A DNA stretch of 42,124 bases from Planctomycetota bacterium (GCA_963204965.1 CAUJKA010000163.1:1-42124), one strand, 5' to 3'. Numbered from the stretch's first letter, positions 1-7,792 are shown. The notes: generated from the sequence alone by a model not told the origin. Made by a program: numbers and translations.

Positions 1-315
1 ATCTGCCAACCGGCGCTGGGATGCCCGGCCAGAGCTTCCCAGCATTCGTTACATTGCTGTGTCAAGAATAGACCACGATCAGCAACGTTGGGAACATACT
101 AGAGTCGCGTGGCGAGTGGTGCGAGCCATAAGCGGTGAGGGTAAAAATTGGCCTGCCGAGATTTGTTGCTTTTTGACTGTTCTTAAATCCCACCGGCTTG
201 TCCGGTCGGAATCTTAGGCTTCTCCCTACGCTAACGGTGCACAAGAAATAGTTTTTGCTTCCTCCATCAACTAGCTTGAAGCCTAACAATCTGCTGGGCA
301 AGCCAGCAGGATTTG

Positions 316-346
316 CCTCACGCGAAGGCGCGAAGCCGCGAAGAAA
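316..346 (+). repeat. Dispersed intergenic repeat, family R2 (copy 1)
   Basis: A G/A-rich stretch built on GCGAAGGCGCGAAGCCGCGAA. It is related to 4084-4117 and more loosely to the copies between 13612 and 16025. Apart from the repeats and hairpin listed here, I find nothing convincing in bases 1-627. The open frames there are short and run through repeats. Confidence 0.5.
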
Positions 347-411
347 TGCAGATGCTCTCTCATGATTCATTCCAAGCCAAAGTCGAACAGTTACTCAAGG
401 CTTCTTGAGGC

Positions 412-470
412 AAAAGAATGTGGGCAAGAGAATGTTCAGCAATCTACTCTTCTGCCCTCATTCTCTTGCC
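412..470. repeat. Inverted pair of dispersed repeat R1
   Basis: The arms GGCAAGAGAATG (423-434) and CATTCTCTTGCC (459-470) are perfect 12-base reverse complements around a 24-base loop. Each arm belongs to a degenerate motif of the form GGYARGAAAATGNGGGYARGAAAATG that recurs at 526-551, 4014-4040, 4136-4164 and 6834-6860, always outside genes. A transcript could form a stem-loop here. Function unknown. Confidence 0.6.
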
Positions 471-525
471 TATTCAAGATCTTGCTCGTCTTCGAATGCA
501 CGATCCATGGTCTATTGCGAGGCTA

Positions 526-551
526 CATTTTCGTACCCTCATTTTCTTACC
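526..551 (-). repeat. Dispersed intergenic repeat R1
   Basis: On the minus strand it reads as two tandem half-units, GGTAAGAAAATG followed by AGGGTACGAAAATG. This is the same motif as in the inverted pair about 55 bases upstream. Confidence 0.5.
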
Positions 552-578
552 AAATCCGAAAGCCTGTTCTGACACGAC

Positions 579-603
579 GGCGGGTTGCGTTCCTCAACCC
601 GCC
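579..603. repeat. GC-rich hairpin (R3) after the M56 receptor gene
   Basis: A perfect 9-base inverted repeat, GGCGGGTTG (579-587) and CAACCCGCC (595-603), with a 7-base loop. It lies 25 bases beyond the stop codon of the minus-strand gene at 628-3480. It has no T-run on the minus strand, so it is not a standard intrinsic terminator. It could be an RNA-stabilising hairpin or another dispersed repeat. Confidence 0.55.
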
Positions 604-627
604 CTACGAATATCCACGACTCGAAAG

Positions 628-3480
628 TTATCGATCCGTACGATTCACTTCAATTTCGGCAGTTCGAGCAGAGGCTGCTTCGGTCGACGGGAAGTCAGGA
701 GTCTTTCGACTGAAGTCCAAGTTCGTCGGCTGTTCACAAACGTAGCCAGCGTTGGGAATGTGAATCAAGTTCCTTGGCAATGCTGTTAAGCTAAGCGATG
801 GATCGGAATCGGAAATTCTTGCCTCACCGATGACTTCGAACTTCACGTTGCGAACCAGAACTCTACCTGCCGCTGTGTAGACGCCGAAAGAGAAGACATC
901 TGTCTTGCTTGGGACATCCAACTCAACGACAGCGGTTTGCCATCGTAGTTCCTCGTCGCTGGGCTTCCTTTTGAGCTCTTCTAACGCTTGAGCTGGATCG
1001 ATTAACTTACCAATGCTCTTACCGCTGGTAGCGTTGTCTAATGAGTTGTTCTCGGAATCACTTGCCCAGAGAATCACTCCACTGCGCTCTAGGATCGAAT
1101 TCGTGGCCCCGAGCTCTGCAGAGACTCGTACTCGCTTTCCGTGATACTGCTCGCCTTTGACACTTTGAGCAAGGAAGCCGGTGGTAGCGAATGGATGGTC
1201 ACAATCGAACTGCACAGTACCAGGATCTTTATGCGGAGTGACCAATGCCAGGATGTCAGTCCAGCCTTCGTACTTTTGTGGCAGAAGATGTTTGCATGCT
1301 AGTTCAGCTAGTGCAGGGTTGCATAGCTCGACTCGCACGCTGTCGAGTGTCGTAGTGACTTGAGTTTCATTGAGCAATTGTAGAAACTCTCGATCCTCCG
1401 CGCGAGTCAACTGAGCTTTAGCCATGTCAATCAGACCCTTGATCAGTTTGGCACCGCGAGTTGCAGCTTCGGCTGATTTGTAGCCCACATTAGCTTCAAT
1501 CGTTAAACCATTATCACCAGTGACGAAGATGCCGATGTACTTTAGGTTATCCAGAAACGGATAGACCATCGCGAATTCATAGGCCTTCGGACTGCCGTCC
1601 ATGTGCTTGCGCAGTTGTTGCTTCCATTCAGCGCAGTTCGAATAGACCAGCGCTCCAGCCGACTTGTCGTATTGTTGCTTCAACTCGTCAGGTACGACAA
1701 TCAACGGACTTTCTTCAGTCTTGCCATGTCTATTTCGAATTTGCTTGGCGACCTCAGCTTCACTGCCGTAGAAGTAGGACTCACCGTCTTCGACAAGCCA
1801 ACTGCTTGGTTGAGTTTCATATGCAAGCTTCTCAAACTTTGCATCCCATTTTTTCGAAACCAATCCGCGAGCCTGAAGGCCTTCAATCGTCTTTACATGT
1901 GACGAAAGAGAGTAGTTGCCCAAGAGTGGGCTAGTGATCAATCGCGTAATCAGCTTTGGGTTTAACCCCTGAGACTCGTTGCATTTAGCCCCAATGTCGA
2001 CACGTCCGTGTTCGCGAGCCATATCCGTCCATCGCAGTGCAGTGGTTGCGGGGCATTGGATCTCAGCTTTTTCAGGGAACTGTTCGATCAAGGCAAAGGT
2101 GGCTAGCTCTTGAAGGTACCGTGCGGAAGGGGAAACGTCCTTGGTCAGTAGCTTACCAGGATTCCATTTCAACCTGCCCTCGAACTGAACAGGAGGATAG
2201 ACCTCTTGCGTTCGTTGGAACTCCATCATTCTTTCGCGGTCTTCTTCCGAAAGCGATGGAGAACCATCATCACTTTGTACCTGCTCTGTTGCCACAGCAG
2301 TTTCGTCCAGTTGCTGTGTCTGCGTACCGCGCAGTCCTGATAGTGGCATCAGACTCACAACGGTCAGCGCCGTGAGCATCGCGGTCCATCGCCAGCGGTA
2401 GCTAGCGGGTTTCAAACTTCCTTGCTTCAACATCGTAACTCTCCTTACGATACAAACCTGTTCCGCAGTCAGCACGGGGCTGGGCATCTTAGCCTCGGAC
2501 TGAGTGCGTAACGCTAAACTGGCGAGAGCCCGTCCATAGGCTCGCGCACTGTGCATCCAACGAGCCGCCAGTTGATCGGCGGCCAACTCCTGTTCCATTC
2601 GCCAGCGTCGCACCAAGAGATGCATCAGCGGATGGAAGAAGAACAATGTACGTATCCAACTGCTCAGCAAGACCCACGCATAATCATTGCGAACCACATG
2701 CGCTAATTCATGCAGCAGTACTGCATCCAACTCGGCGTCGCTCCACTGATTCCAGTTTGGGCTCAGCAGGATTGTCTTGCGGCGATAACCCACGGTCGCA
2801 CCTATCGTCACTTTGCTCGACAAAAGGACTCGTGGAATGTGCTTTAGATTCATCCGAAGTGCGTGCTGTTGAGTGCGTTCCAGTAGTTTGGCGTCGGCAG
2901 TCGTTTGGCCATGGCGGACTAGGGCTCGAGTCCAAATCCAACAGTAGACCCAAAAGCCGACCAAGAAAACGATCAACGTAACGAGCACGGATTGGGCGAT
3001 TACAAACGCCGATCGGGCTTCCGAAGGCGTTGCTTCAAAGCTGCGAACACGATTGTCTACCTGCTGAAGTTGGTTCGAGGCCCATGATGCGGCTAAGCTC
3101 ATCCAATGTTGGATAGTCTCACTGCGAGTGTTGGTTGTTTCGCTCGACTCTGCGTCGTTGTTTGACGTAGAAGGAATGTTCGACGAAGCTTCGGCATTTG
3201 GCGATGAGTCAGAGTCTTGTGGTGAATCGACGTCCGAAGGGGAATTTGCGTTGGTGGACTGAAGATTGTTGTTTACTGATAGCGATGCCAGCGACCATTG
3301 CCACGCTGGTACCCAAGCCATCGCGACGAGAACCAACGAAGCTACGCCCGAGCCGGCGAGCATCGCGCTGGTCCATTGTGGGAATCTGCCTCGCAGTATT
3401 GCAGCGATGAATAGTGCAACGGTGGCCAGTAAGCTAACTTGAACAAGGCTCCACATCAGCGGTGTTAGTGAGACGATCAT
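628..3480 (-). CDS. M56 (BlaR1/MecR1-type) membrane metallopeptidase with large C-terminal region
   Basis: A 950-residue membrane protein. Helices are at about 4-28, 38-60, 155-185, 266-290 and 365-383. The zinc-protease motif HELAH is at 257-261, followed by FFHPL and the likely third ligand Glu298 in ELAAD. This is the M56 signature of the BlaR1/MecR1 antirepressor proteases, which relay a periplasmic signal to a cytoplasmic BlaI-type repressor. The start overlaps the stop of the repressor gene by 4 bases (ATGA), so the two are probably translationally coupled. An acidic/Ser-rich linker lies at about 72-125. Residues 390-950 should be periplasmic and are much longer than the penicillin-binding sensor of BlaR1. 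I see no clear SxxK/KTG sensor there. About 750-890 looks like a jelly-roll beta-sandwich (GKRVRVSAEL). The ligand is unknown and a beta-lactam response should not be assumed. Confidence 0.88.
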   Translation of the reverse strand: MIVSLTPLMWSLVQVSLLATVALFIAAILRGRFPQWTSAMLAGSGVASLVLVAMAWVPAWQWSLASLSVNNNLQSTNANSPSDVDSPQDSDSSPNAEASSNIPSTSNNDAESSETTNTRSETIQHWMSLAASWASNQLQQVDNRVRSFEATPSEARSAFVIAQSVLVTLIVFLVGFWVYCWIWTRALVRHGQTTADAKLLERTQQHALRMNLKHIPRVLLSSKVTIGATVGYRRKTILLSPNWNQWSDAELDAVLLHELAHVVRNDYAWVLLSSWIRTLFFFHPLMHLLVRRWRMEQELAADQLAARWMHSARAYGRALASLALRTQSEAKMPSPVLTAEQVCIVRRVTMLKQGSLKPASYRWRWTAMLTALTVVSLMPLSGLRGTQTQQLDETAVATEQVQSDDGSPSLSEEDRERMMEFQRTQEVYPPVQFEGRLKWNPGKLLTKDVSPSARYLQELATFALIEQFPEKAEIQCPATTALRWTDMAREHGRVDIGAKCNESQGLNPKLITRLITSPLLGNYSLSSHVKTIEGLQARGLVSKKWDAKFEKLAYETQPSSWLVEDGESYFYGSEAEVAKQIRNRHGKTEESPLIVVPDELKQQYDKSAGALVYSNCAEWKQQLRKHMDGSPKAYEFAMVYPFLDNLKYIGIFVTGDNGLTIEANVGYKSAEAATRGAKLIKGLIDMAKAQLTRAEDREFLQLLNETQVTTTLDSVRVELCNPALAELACKHLLPQKYEGWTDILALVTPHKDPGTVQFDCDHPFATTGFLAQSVKGEQYHGKRVRVSAELGATNSILERSGVILWASDSENNSLDNATSGKSIGKLIDPAQALEELKRKPSDEELRWQTAVVELDVPSKTDVFSFGVYTAAGRVLVRNVKFEVIGEARISDSDPSLSLTALPRNLIHIPNAGYVCEQPTNLDFSRKTPDFPSTEAASARTAEIEVNRTDR

Positions 3481-3869
3481 TGCGAGTCTCCTTCGTCATC
3501 GACCAAGAGTTGTTCCAGAAGAGCTTGCTTCTTGGCCGACAGCTTTTGACCACCGATGATCTGTACCAGCAACTGCTCTCGCGATCCTTGGAAGACTCGT
3601 TGGATCATCTCGTGCACCAAGTGCCCAGAGACTTCATCAAACGACTTGGTGGGCTTGAACGTGAAAGGACGCAGTTCGCCGACGCGGTCAAGAAAACCTT
3701 TTTCCCAGAGGATTCGGCACAGCGTAGCTACCGTGGTATACGTCAGCGACCGGCCAGTGCTTTCCAGGCGATCTCGAGCGGCTTGAGCGGTTAGCTCGCC
3801 CTCGGCCCAAAACAGGTGCATGACCTCCAATTCCCTTTGCGTCAACGCTTCAGCCGCCGGCCGATTCAT
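3477..3869 (-). CDS. BlaI/MecI/CopY-family transcriptional repressor
   Basis: A 130-residue protein, the usual size for BlaI/MecI. Residues 8-70 form the winged helix: LTQRELEVMHLFW, then LTYTTVATLCRILWEKGFL as recognition helix and wing lead-in. Residues about 80-125 form the helical dimerisation part. An upstream in-frame ATG exists at 3899. I chose 3869 because a strong ribosome binding site (GGGAGGGA) sits just before it and because family alignments begin there. It is the first gene of an operon with the M56 protease. By family knowledge it should bind dyad DNA and be inactivated by proteolysis when the receptor is triggered. A candidate operator lies about 38 bases upstream. Confidence 0.9.
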   Translation of the reverse strand: MNRPAAEALTQRELEVMHLFWAEGELTAQAARDRLESTGRSLTYTTVATLCRILWEKGFLDRVGELRPFTFKPTKSFDEVSGHLVHEMIQRVFQGSREQLLVQIIGGQKLSAKKQALLEQLLVDDEGDSQ

Positions 3870-3906
3870 AATTCCCTCCCTGGAACGATACTCGTGCACA
3901 ACTCAG

Positions 3907-3938
3907 ATTTGAAACTTCAAATTTGGTTTTCCAAATCT
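3907..3938. promoter_or_regulatory. Candidate operator: overlapping palindromes upstream of the BlaI-type gene
   Basis: ATTTGAA-AC-TTCAAAT (3907-3922) is a perfect 7+2+7 palindrome. It shares bases with a second dyad, ATTTGG-TTTT-CCAAAT (3921-3936). BlaI-family repressors bind short palindromes just upstream of their own operon, and this site begins 38 bases before the start codon. The sequence differs from the staphylococcal TACA/TGTA operator, so the assignment rests on position and symmetry only. Confidence 0.5.
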
Positions 3939-4013
3939 AGCTCGGGAGGGAGTTTTGAAGCAATAGCAGTTTTTGCGGGAGATCAAGAATTTGAACCAGC
4001 CCAAGGAAGAGTT

Positions 4014-4040
4014 GGTAAGAAAATGGGGGTATGAAAATGA
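4014..4040 (+). repeat. Dispersed intergenic repeat R1
   Basis: Two half-units, GGTAAGAAAATG and GGGGTATGAAAATGA. It lies in the 526-base non-coding stretch between the repressor gene and the tRNA, which otherwise contains only the operator, two more repeats and the terminator. Confidence 0.5.
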
Positions 4041-4083
4041 GACTCGGCAAATGTTTCCCCAGATGCCTGAAGAAGAGGAGGGG

Positions 4084-4117
4084 CCTCGCGCGAAGGCGCA
4101 AAGCCCGCAAAGGAAAA
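4084..4117 (+). repeat. Dispersed intergenic repeat R2 (copy 2)
   Basis: Contains CGCGCGAAGGCGCAAAGC followed by CCGCAAAGGAAAA. It is close to the copy at 316-346 and related to the R2 copies at 13.6-16.0 kb. Confidence 0.45.
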
Positions 4118-4135
4118 CCGAGCAGGAGTTGATTA

Positions 4136-4164
4136 GGCAGGAGAATGTGGGTAGAAGAATGTGG
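4136..4164 (+). repeat. Dispersed intergenic repeat R1
   Basis: GGCAGGAGAATG, then TGGGTAGAAGAATGTGG: two half-units of the R1 motif in the same orientation as 4014-4040. Confidence 0.5.
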
Positions 4165-4353
4165 TGGGCAGCGGATTGTCTTGGTAGGTCAAATTCCTGC
4201 CGGGTTGGACCACGATTGACTGAGCTGCTTTGTAGACTTTCATTAAGTTTGACACTCACTTCGGCAGGTCCGCGCTGGTACAAACTCTGAAGCAACGGAT
4301 CGCCTAATCCGGTTCTTTCCGGCAGATAAGAACCTACCAAGCCAGAAAACAAA

Positions 4354-4386
4354 AAAATGCTAGTTACCAAAGGCAACTAGCATTTT
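4354..4386 (-). terminator. Intrinsic terminator downstream of tRNA-His
   Basis: A perfect 12-base stem, AAAATGCTAGTT (4354-4365) with AACTAGCATTTT (4375-4386), and a 9-base loop. On the minus strand the stem ends in a run of seven T. It begins 9 bases past the tRNA 3' end, which is ideal for terminating the tRNA transcript. Confidence 0.85.
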
Positions 4387-4395
4387 CTATTGAGG

Positions 4396-4469
4396 GGTGG
4401 GAGACGGGGCTCGAACCCGCGACACCTGGAACCACAATCCAGCGCTCTACCAACTGAGCTACACCCACC
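4396..4469 (-). tRNA. tRNA-His (anticodon GTG)
   Basis: The cloverleaf can be folded by eye. D stem is GCTC/GAGC, anticodon stem CTGGA/TCCAG, loop TTGTGGT with anticodon GTG at 4435-4433, and T stem GCGGG/CCCGT with loop TTCGAGC. The acceptor is GTGGGTG/CTCCCAC. It has the extra encoded G(-1) at 4469 opposite C73 at 4396, the identity feature of tRNA-His. The acceptor has one apparent U6-U67 mismatch. The 3' CCA is not encoded (CCT follows C73) and would have to be added enzymatically. Confidence 0.93.
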
Positions 4470-4570
4470 GCGTTGATCGAAGTGACTTCTGCCGTGGTTT
4501 ATGACAGCTCGACGCGACATCCTGGGCGGTTTTCAGCCCGTTTGGCGGTCGGCTCCTCGACAGGTCTACA

Positions 4571-4599
4571 AATTTAAGCCCCCGAATTGCGTTCGTCAA
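4571..4599 (-). promoter_or_regulatory. Sigma-70-like promoter for tRNA-His
   Basis: On the minus strand, TTGACG (4599-4594), a 17-base spacer and TAAATT (4576-4571) give 5/6 and 4/6 matches to the housekeeping -35 and -10 boxes. The -35 box overlaps the stop codon of the phosphorylase gene. Initiation near 4564 would give a leader of about 95 bases. No experimental support. Confidence 0.45.
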
Positions 4600-5900
4600 T
4601 GGTTCACGATCAAACTCAGAGGTGGGGGAGGTTCGTCGGCAATTGAAATCGCTGCCAAAATCTGCCGGGAAACCTCGTCGATCTGTGTCCCCACACCAGT
4701 CCCCGAACCAGTTCCTGCACCATCGTAAAAGAAGCGAATCAACGGTTGGCCAGCCTCGACGGAATCGCCAATCTTCGAGAGCATTTCAAGGCCGACGCGG
4801 TGGTCGATCGCATCCATTTGCTGCCTTCTACCGCCTCCCATAGCCACCACGCAATGGCCCAGGTTTTGGCCGTCAAAGCAAGAGACATAGCCCGAGCGCG
4901 GAGCCAACACGTCATGTGGCGCGGCCAGCGGCAAACGCTCGGAGAACTTTCCGCCCTGAGCCTCGATCATCTTCTGGTAGACCTTGAGGGTTCGACCGTC
5001 GCGAATCGCCTCGGACAACTTAGCTCTCGCTTGGCTCGCATCCGCAGCGCGACCGGTGGCGATCAGCAGCGGGACACACAGCTCGACAGTCAGCTCGACG
5101 ACATCGGCGGGTCCACCACCTTCCAGCACTTCCATCGACTCGTTGACTTCGCAGGCATTGCCGACCATGCGACCCAGAGGTTGATTCATGTCGGTTAGCA
5201 GGGAGGATGTGGCGACTCCAACGCGTTGTCCCGTGGTCACGAGACTGGCCTCAAGCTGCTTGGCTTCGTCGAGCGTTTGCATGAACGCACCCGAACCCCA
5301 CTTCACATCGAGAACTAAGGCATCCAGCGACTCGGCTAGCTTCTTGCTCATGATGCTGGCGGTAATCAAAGCCAGCGACGGGACCGTTGAGCTCGCATCG
5401 CGCAGTGCGTACAGCTTGCGATCTGCCGGAGCAACCGTCGCGGTGGTTCCAGTAATGACGCAGCCTATCTGATTGAGCTGCCTGTTGATCTCGTCGGTTG
5501 TGAGATCACAGCGATAGCCAGGGTAGGCCTCCAGCTTGTCGAGTGTACCACCGGTGATTCCCAAACCGCGACCGCTGAGCATGGGAACATCTAAATCGAA
5601 GCAAGCCAGCAGCGGAGCCAAAATCAGCGAAGTCTTGTCGCCCAGTCCGCCCGTCGAATGTTTGTCGACTCGCGGTCGATCACTGCATCTAGGTAATTTA
5701 TCACCGCTATCAAGCATGGCCGCGGTCAAGGCGGCTGTTTCCGCTGGCGTGATCCCTCGGCACAGAACAGCCATGGCCCAAGCCGAAATCTGATAGTCGG
5801 GAATCGTTCCGTCCGTAATCCCGCGAACGATGAACTGGATCTCGTCCGCGGAGAGCTCAATGCGATCACGAGTCTTGGCAATAATTTGCGTCGCTAACAC
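4596..5900 (-). CDS. deoA: Thymidine / pyrimidine-nucleoside phosphorylase
   Basis: A 434-residue cytosolic enzyme, the usual family length (about 433-440). It should catalyse phosphorolysis of thymidine or deoxyuridine to the free base and deoxyribose 1-phosphate, in pyrimidine salvage. Visible marks are the phosphate-binding KHSTGG at 80-85, the family signature SGRGLGITGGTLDKLE at 109-124, and the base-binding set Arg167, Ser182 and Lys186 (in ITASIMSKK). The C-terminal alpha/beta domain follows. Start is GTG at 5900, preceded by AGGAG at good spacing. It stands alone: no other deo gene is near, and the next gene on the strand is the tRNA. Sequence alone does not separate thymidine-specific (DeoA) from broader (Pdp) enzymes, so the symbol is the family name. 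Confidence 0.93.
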   Translation of the reverse strand: MLATQIIAKTRDRIELSADEIQFIVRGITDGTIPDYQISAWAMAVLCRGITPAETAALTAAMLDSGDKLPRCSDRPRVDKHSTGGLGDKTSLILAPLLACFDLDVPMLSGRGLGITGGTLDKLEAYPGYRCDLTTDEINRQLNQIGCVITGTTATVAPADRKLYALRDASSTVPSLALITASIMSKKLAESLDALVLDVKWGSGAFMQTLDEAKQLEASLVTTGQRVGVATSSLLTDMNQPLGRMVGNACEVNESMEVLEGGGPADVVELTVELCVPLLIATGRAADASQARAKLSEAIRDGRTLKVYQKMIEAQGGKFSERLPLAAPHDVLAPRSGYVSCFDGQNLGHCVVAMGGGRRQQMDAIDHRVGLEMLSKIGDSVEAGQPLIRFFYDGAGTGSGTGVGTQIDEVSRQILAAISIADEPPPPLSLIVNH

Positions 5901-6042
5901 GGACGTTCTCCTGGTGAAAATAGATAGCCCGTGATTGTAGTCCGATCTGCCTCCCAGGAATACTTCATCAGTAGCAGCTTTCCGAATGCAATGGACTTTA
6001 CGCTACTGATCGCAAGGTTAACTAAGAGCGATCACTCGCCCA

Positions 6043-6696
6043 CTAGAGCCCAGCTTTGAAGATTGTCCACATCATGAACCCAAAGAGGAGATTTGCCAGG
6101 ATTGCACCGTAGAACTTGCGCTTCCCCGATTTGGAGAGTTCGGACTCGCAGGCACAGACTTGAAAGATCAGCGCGATTGAGTAGAAGTTAAGGAACGGTA
6201 GGATTGTAAAGCCGAACAGCGATGCTCGCCATGCTCGTTGAGCCAACTCGTCTGCCCGCGAGATCGGAGCATCTTCTGAGGAAACAACTTGTTCAGCTAG
6301 ATCGGGGTGGTTTTCCAAGTCGCTCGGCATGGCCTGTTCAACTTCCGAGCGTTCGTTGCCACACGACCAACATGTTTCAAACGACACGTCCAGCACTTCG
6401 CGACAAGTTCCGCAGAACCATGTTGACTGACCTTGGGTTGAATTGCCTTGAGCCTTTTGCTTTTCGTAGGTGGCTAAGATCTCTTCGGCTCGCTTTTTGT
6501 CGGCTTCCGAAACCAATAGACGAACTCCGCCCAGCGCCGAGCCGATATGCGAGAGCATGGCATTGGTGTTGGCTCCATCCACCATGGACTCGACGCCCCC
6601 AGCGGCCAAGTCGGCTTTAGCAATGTGAGCATCTTGCTCATTAAAGAACTTGGCAACAACGACAAATCTGGCAGTAGAAATCGGGTGGCTGGACAA
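6043..6696 (-). CDS. DUF2007-like zinc-ribbon membrane protein
   Basis: 217 residues. Residues 10-76 resemble the DUF2007 'putative signal transducing protein' fold: FVVVAKFFNEQDAHIAKADL, then GGVRLLVSEADKKRAEEIL. A CxxC-x10-CxxC zinc ribbon follows (Cys95, 98, 109, 112), then an acidic linker and two membrane helices at about 155-180 and 194-215. I chose the TTG start at 6696 because no earlier in-frame start fits and a GCAGG sits about 10 bases upstream. Its role is unknown. Similar proteins combine a small cytoplasmic sensor-like domain with a membrane anchor. Confidence 0.75.
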   Translation of the reverse strand: MSSHPISTARFVVVAKFFNEQDAHIAKADLAAGGVESMVDGANTNAMLSHIGSALGGVRLLVSEADKKRAEEILATYEKQKAQGNSTQGQSTWFCGTCREVLDVSFETCWSCGNERSEVEQAMPSDLENHPDLAEQVVSSEDAPISRADELAQRAWRASLFGFTILPFLNFYSIALIFQVCACESELSKSGKRKFYGAILANLLFGFMMWTIFKAGL

Positions 6697-6833
6697 TTGT
6701 TAAAACCTGCTGGTGAAGCTAGTGAATTCAAGCGGACATTAGATCAAACTAGGGCAAAACCCTCGGCTAAGCGACGATTGGTTTTGTCCGGCTCATTTTA
6801 CCGCAACTCTAAGTTTACGTTCATCGTGTCCCG

Positions 6834-6860
6834 CATTTTCTTGCTGCCATTTTCTTGCAG
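6834..6860 (-). repeat. Dispersed intergenic repeat R1
   Basis: On the minus strand: CTGCAAGAAAATGGCAG then CAAGAAAATG, two R1 half-units. It lies in the divergent gap (6697-6964) between two genes, which otherwise shows nothing I can name. Confidence 0.5.
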
Positions 6861-6964
6861 TTGAGGTTCGTGATAAGATATAGCCAACCAGCTCAGTAGT
6901 GACTGAAGGTACCTTTTGTACAAGCTCGGTTTAGTTGTGTGCGTAATCCTTTTGAGCTCGAGTC

Positions 6965-7456
6965 ATGTTGCGAACAATCGCAGTAATATCCGCAACTGCT
7001 CTTGCGATAGCTGGTCTGGCTGTCTGGGTGAATCAAGCTTCGATAGTCTACTCTTTACCACTATCTGCGAAGTACAGGCTGACAATTCGCTCCCTTAGCA
7101 ACAGCGATGAAGGTAAGCTCACACTGAGAATCACATACCACTATCCTCCTGCTATTGGCACATTTGTCACTGCGGAACAAACGATTGTTCGCCCGGCTAC
7201 ACAACTTACTTTTTCACATGCGATTGATGACGAGAGTGGACTTCAGTGCGTTTACGATAACAATGATGTAGGGTTCTTGCTGCTGTATCACGAGCCGACG
7301 GATGACCTCTGGGACTCAACTGGTCGCGCCGGTGGTTGGAACGGAACGGAAGATAGCCTATGGCAAAGTCGTCTGGACGAGATCCGAAAAAAGACACCGG
7401 GAATTCCATACTCAGAACTGCCAAATCAGAGTTCGGAACAGTCGGTTGCTGGATGA
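6965..7456 (+). CDS. Hypothetical membrane-anchored protein
   Basis: 163 residues with one N-terminal helix (about 4-27) that is either an anchor or a signal. The rest is soluble and hydrophilic, probably outside the cytoplasm. I recognise no family. The stop overlaps the next start as ATGA (7453-7456), so it is translationally coupled to the gene that follows. The start is supported by a purine-rich GAGCTCGAG just upstream. Function unknown. Confidence 0.6.
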   Translation: MLRTIAVISATALAIAGLAVWVNQASIVYSLPLSAKYRLTIRSLSNSDEGKLTLRITYHYPPAIGTFVTAEQTIVRPATQLTFSHAIDDESGLQCVYDNNDVGFLLLYHEPTDDLWDSTGRAGGWNGTEDSLWQSRLDEIRKKTPGIPYSELPNQSSEQSVAG

Positions 7457-7728
7457 TTGGTTTTCACAAGTACATGGCAATAGCATTTCAGTTTGTGTTC
7501 TGGCTTGGCATGATGCTAATCCTTCTCGGGTCGATGATTTCCTTCTTTCCGGGTGCCGAGACCGGGTGGTTCATCATCACTGCGGTACTTGTTAGCATGG
7601 GATTTTTCGTTTCCAGCAAGTACTACCGCATCGCAGCACTTGTCATCGTTGCGATCTGCGTCTTCTGGGCGTACGCTGGATACAATCGCGGTGTAGAGTA
7701 TCGAGAACGGAGTAAGACTACACTGTAA
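7453..7728 (+). CDS. Small hypothetical membrane protein, probably frameshifted at its 3' end
   Basis: 91 residues from the ATG that overlaps the previous stop. Three hydrophobic segments (about 8-28, 33-52, 56-75) occupy most of the protein, which ends GYNRGVEYRERSKTTL. An in-frame ATG further upstream (7360) would lie inside the previous gene and is less likely. Immediately after, in the +1 frame and overlapping the last residues, is a near-perfect double-CxxC zinc ribbon (see 7697-7792). The intact ancestral protein was therefore probably membrane helices plus a C-terminal zinc ribbon. Confidence 0.55.
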   Translation: MIGFHKYMAIAFQFVFWLGMMLILLGSMISFFPGAETGWFIITAVLVSMGFFVSSKYYRIAALVIVAICVFWAYAGYNRGVEYRERSKTTL

Positions 7729-7792
7729 ACACTGTGGAAAATCCATTTCAACGGATTCGCAGTTCTGTAGGCACTGTGGCGGTAAAGATTGA
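7697..7792 (+). pseudogene. Out-of-frame zinc-ribbon remnant
   Basis: The frame is open from 7697, after a TAG at 7694, to TGA at 7790. It encodes LHCKHCGKSIS...FCRHCGGKD, i.e. CxxCG-x9-FCxxCG, the classic small zinc ribbon seen at protein ends. There is no ATG/GTG/TTG start in this frame. It sits exactly at the 3' end of the membrane gene 7453-7728, offset by one base. A single-base indel between about 7697 and 7721 would fuse the two. Programmed +1 shifting at the CTG-TAA stop would lose the first cysteine, so a mutation or sequence error is more likely. Confidence 0.6.

Noticed and set aside
3..71. Frame ending LPTGAGMPGQSFPAF...CQE at a TAG, possibly the 3' end of a gene cut by the window start
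   Set aside because: Only 22 codons are visible and the other two forward frames are also open there. Nothing distinguishes it from chance.
628..3869. Beta-lactam resistance operon
   Set aside because: No beta-lactamase or penicillin-binding gene is present and the sensor part lacks penicillin-binding motifs.
3903..4376. 157-codon minus-strand frame with a protein-like middle (LLQSLYQRGPAEVSVKL)
   Set aside because: It runs through two R1 copies, one R2 copy, the operator palindromes and half of the terminator. No ribosome binding site is present. At most a short decayed piece.
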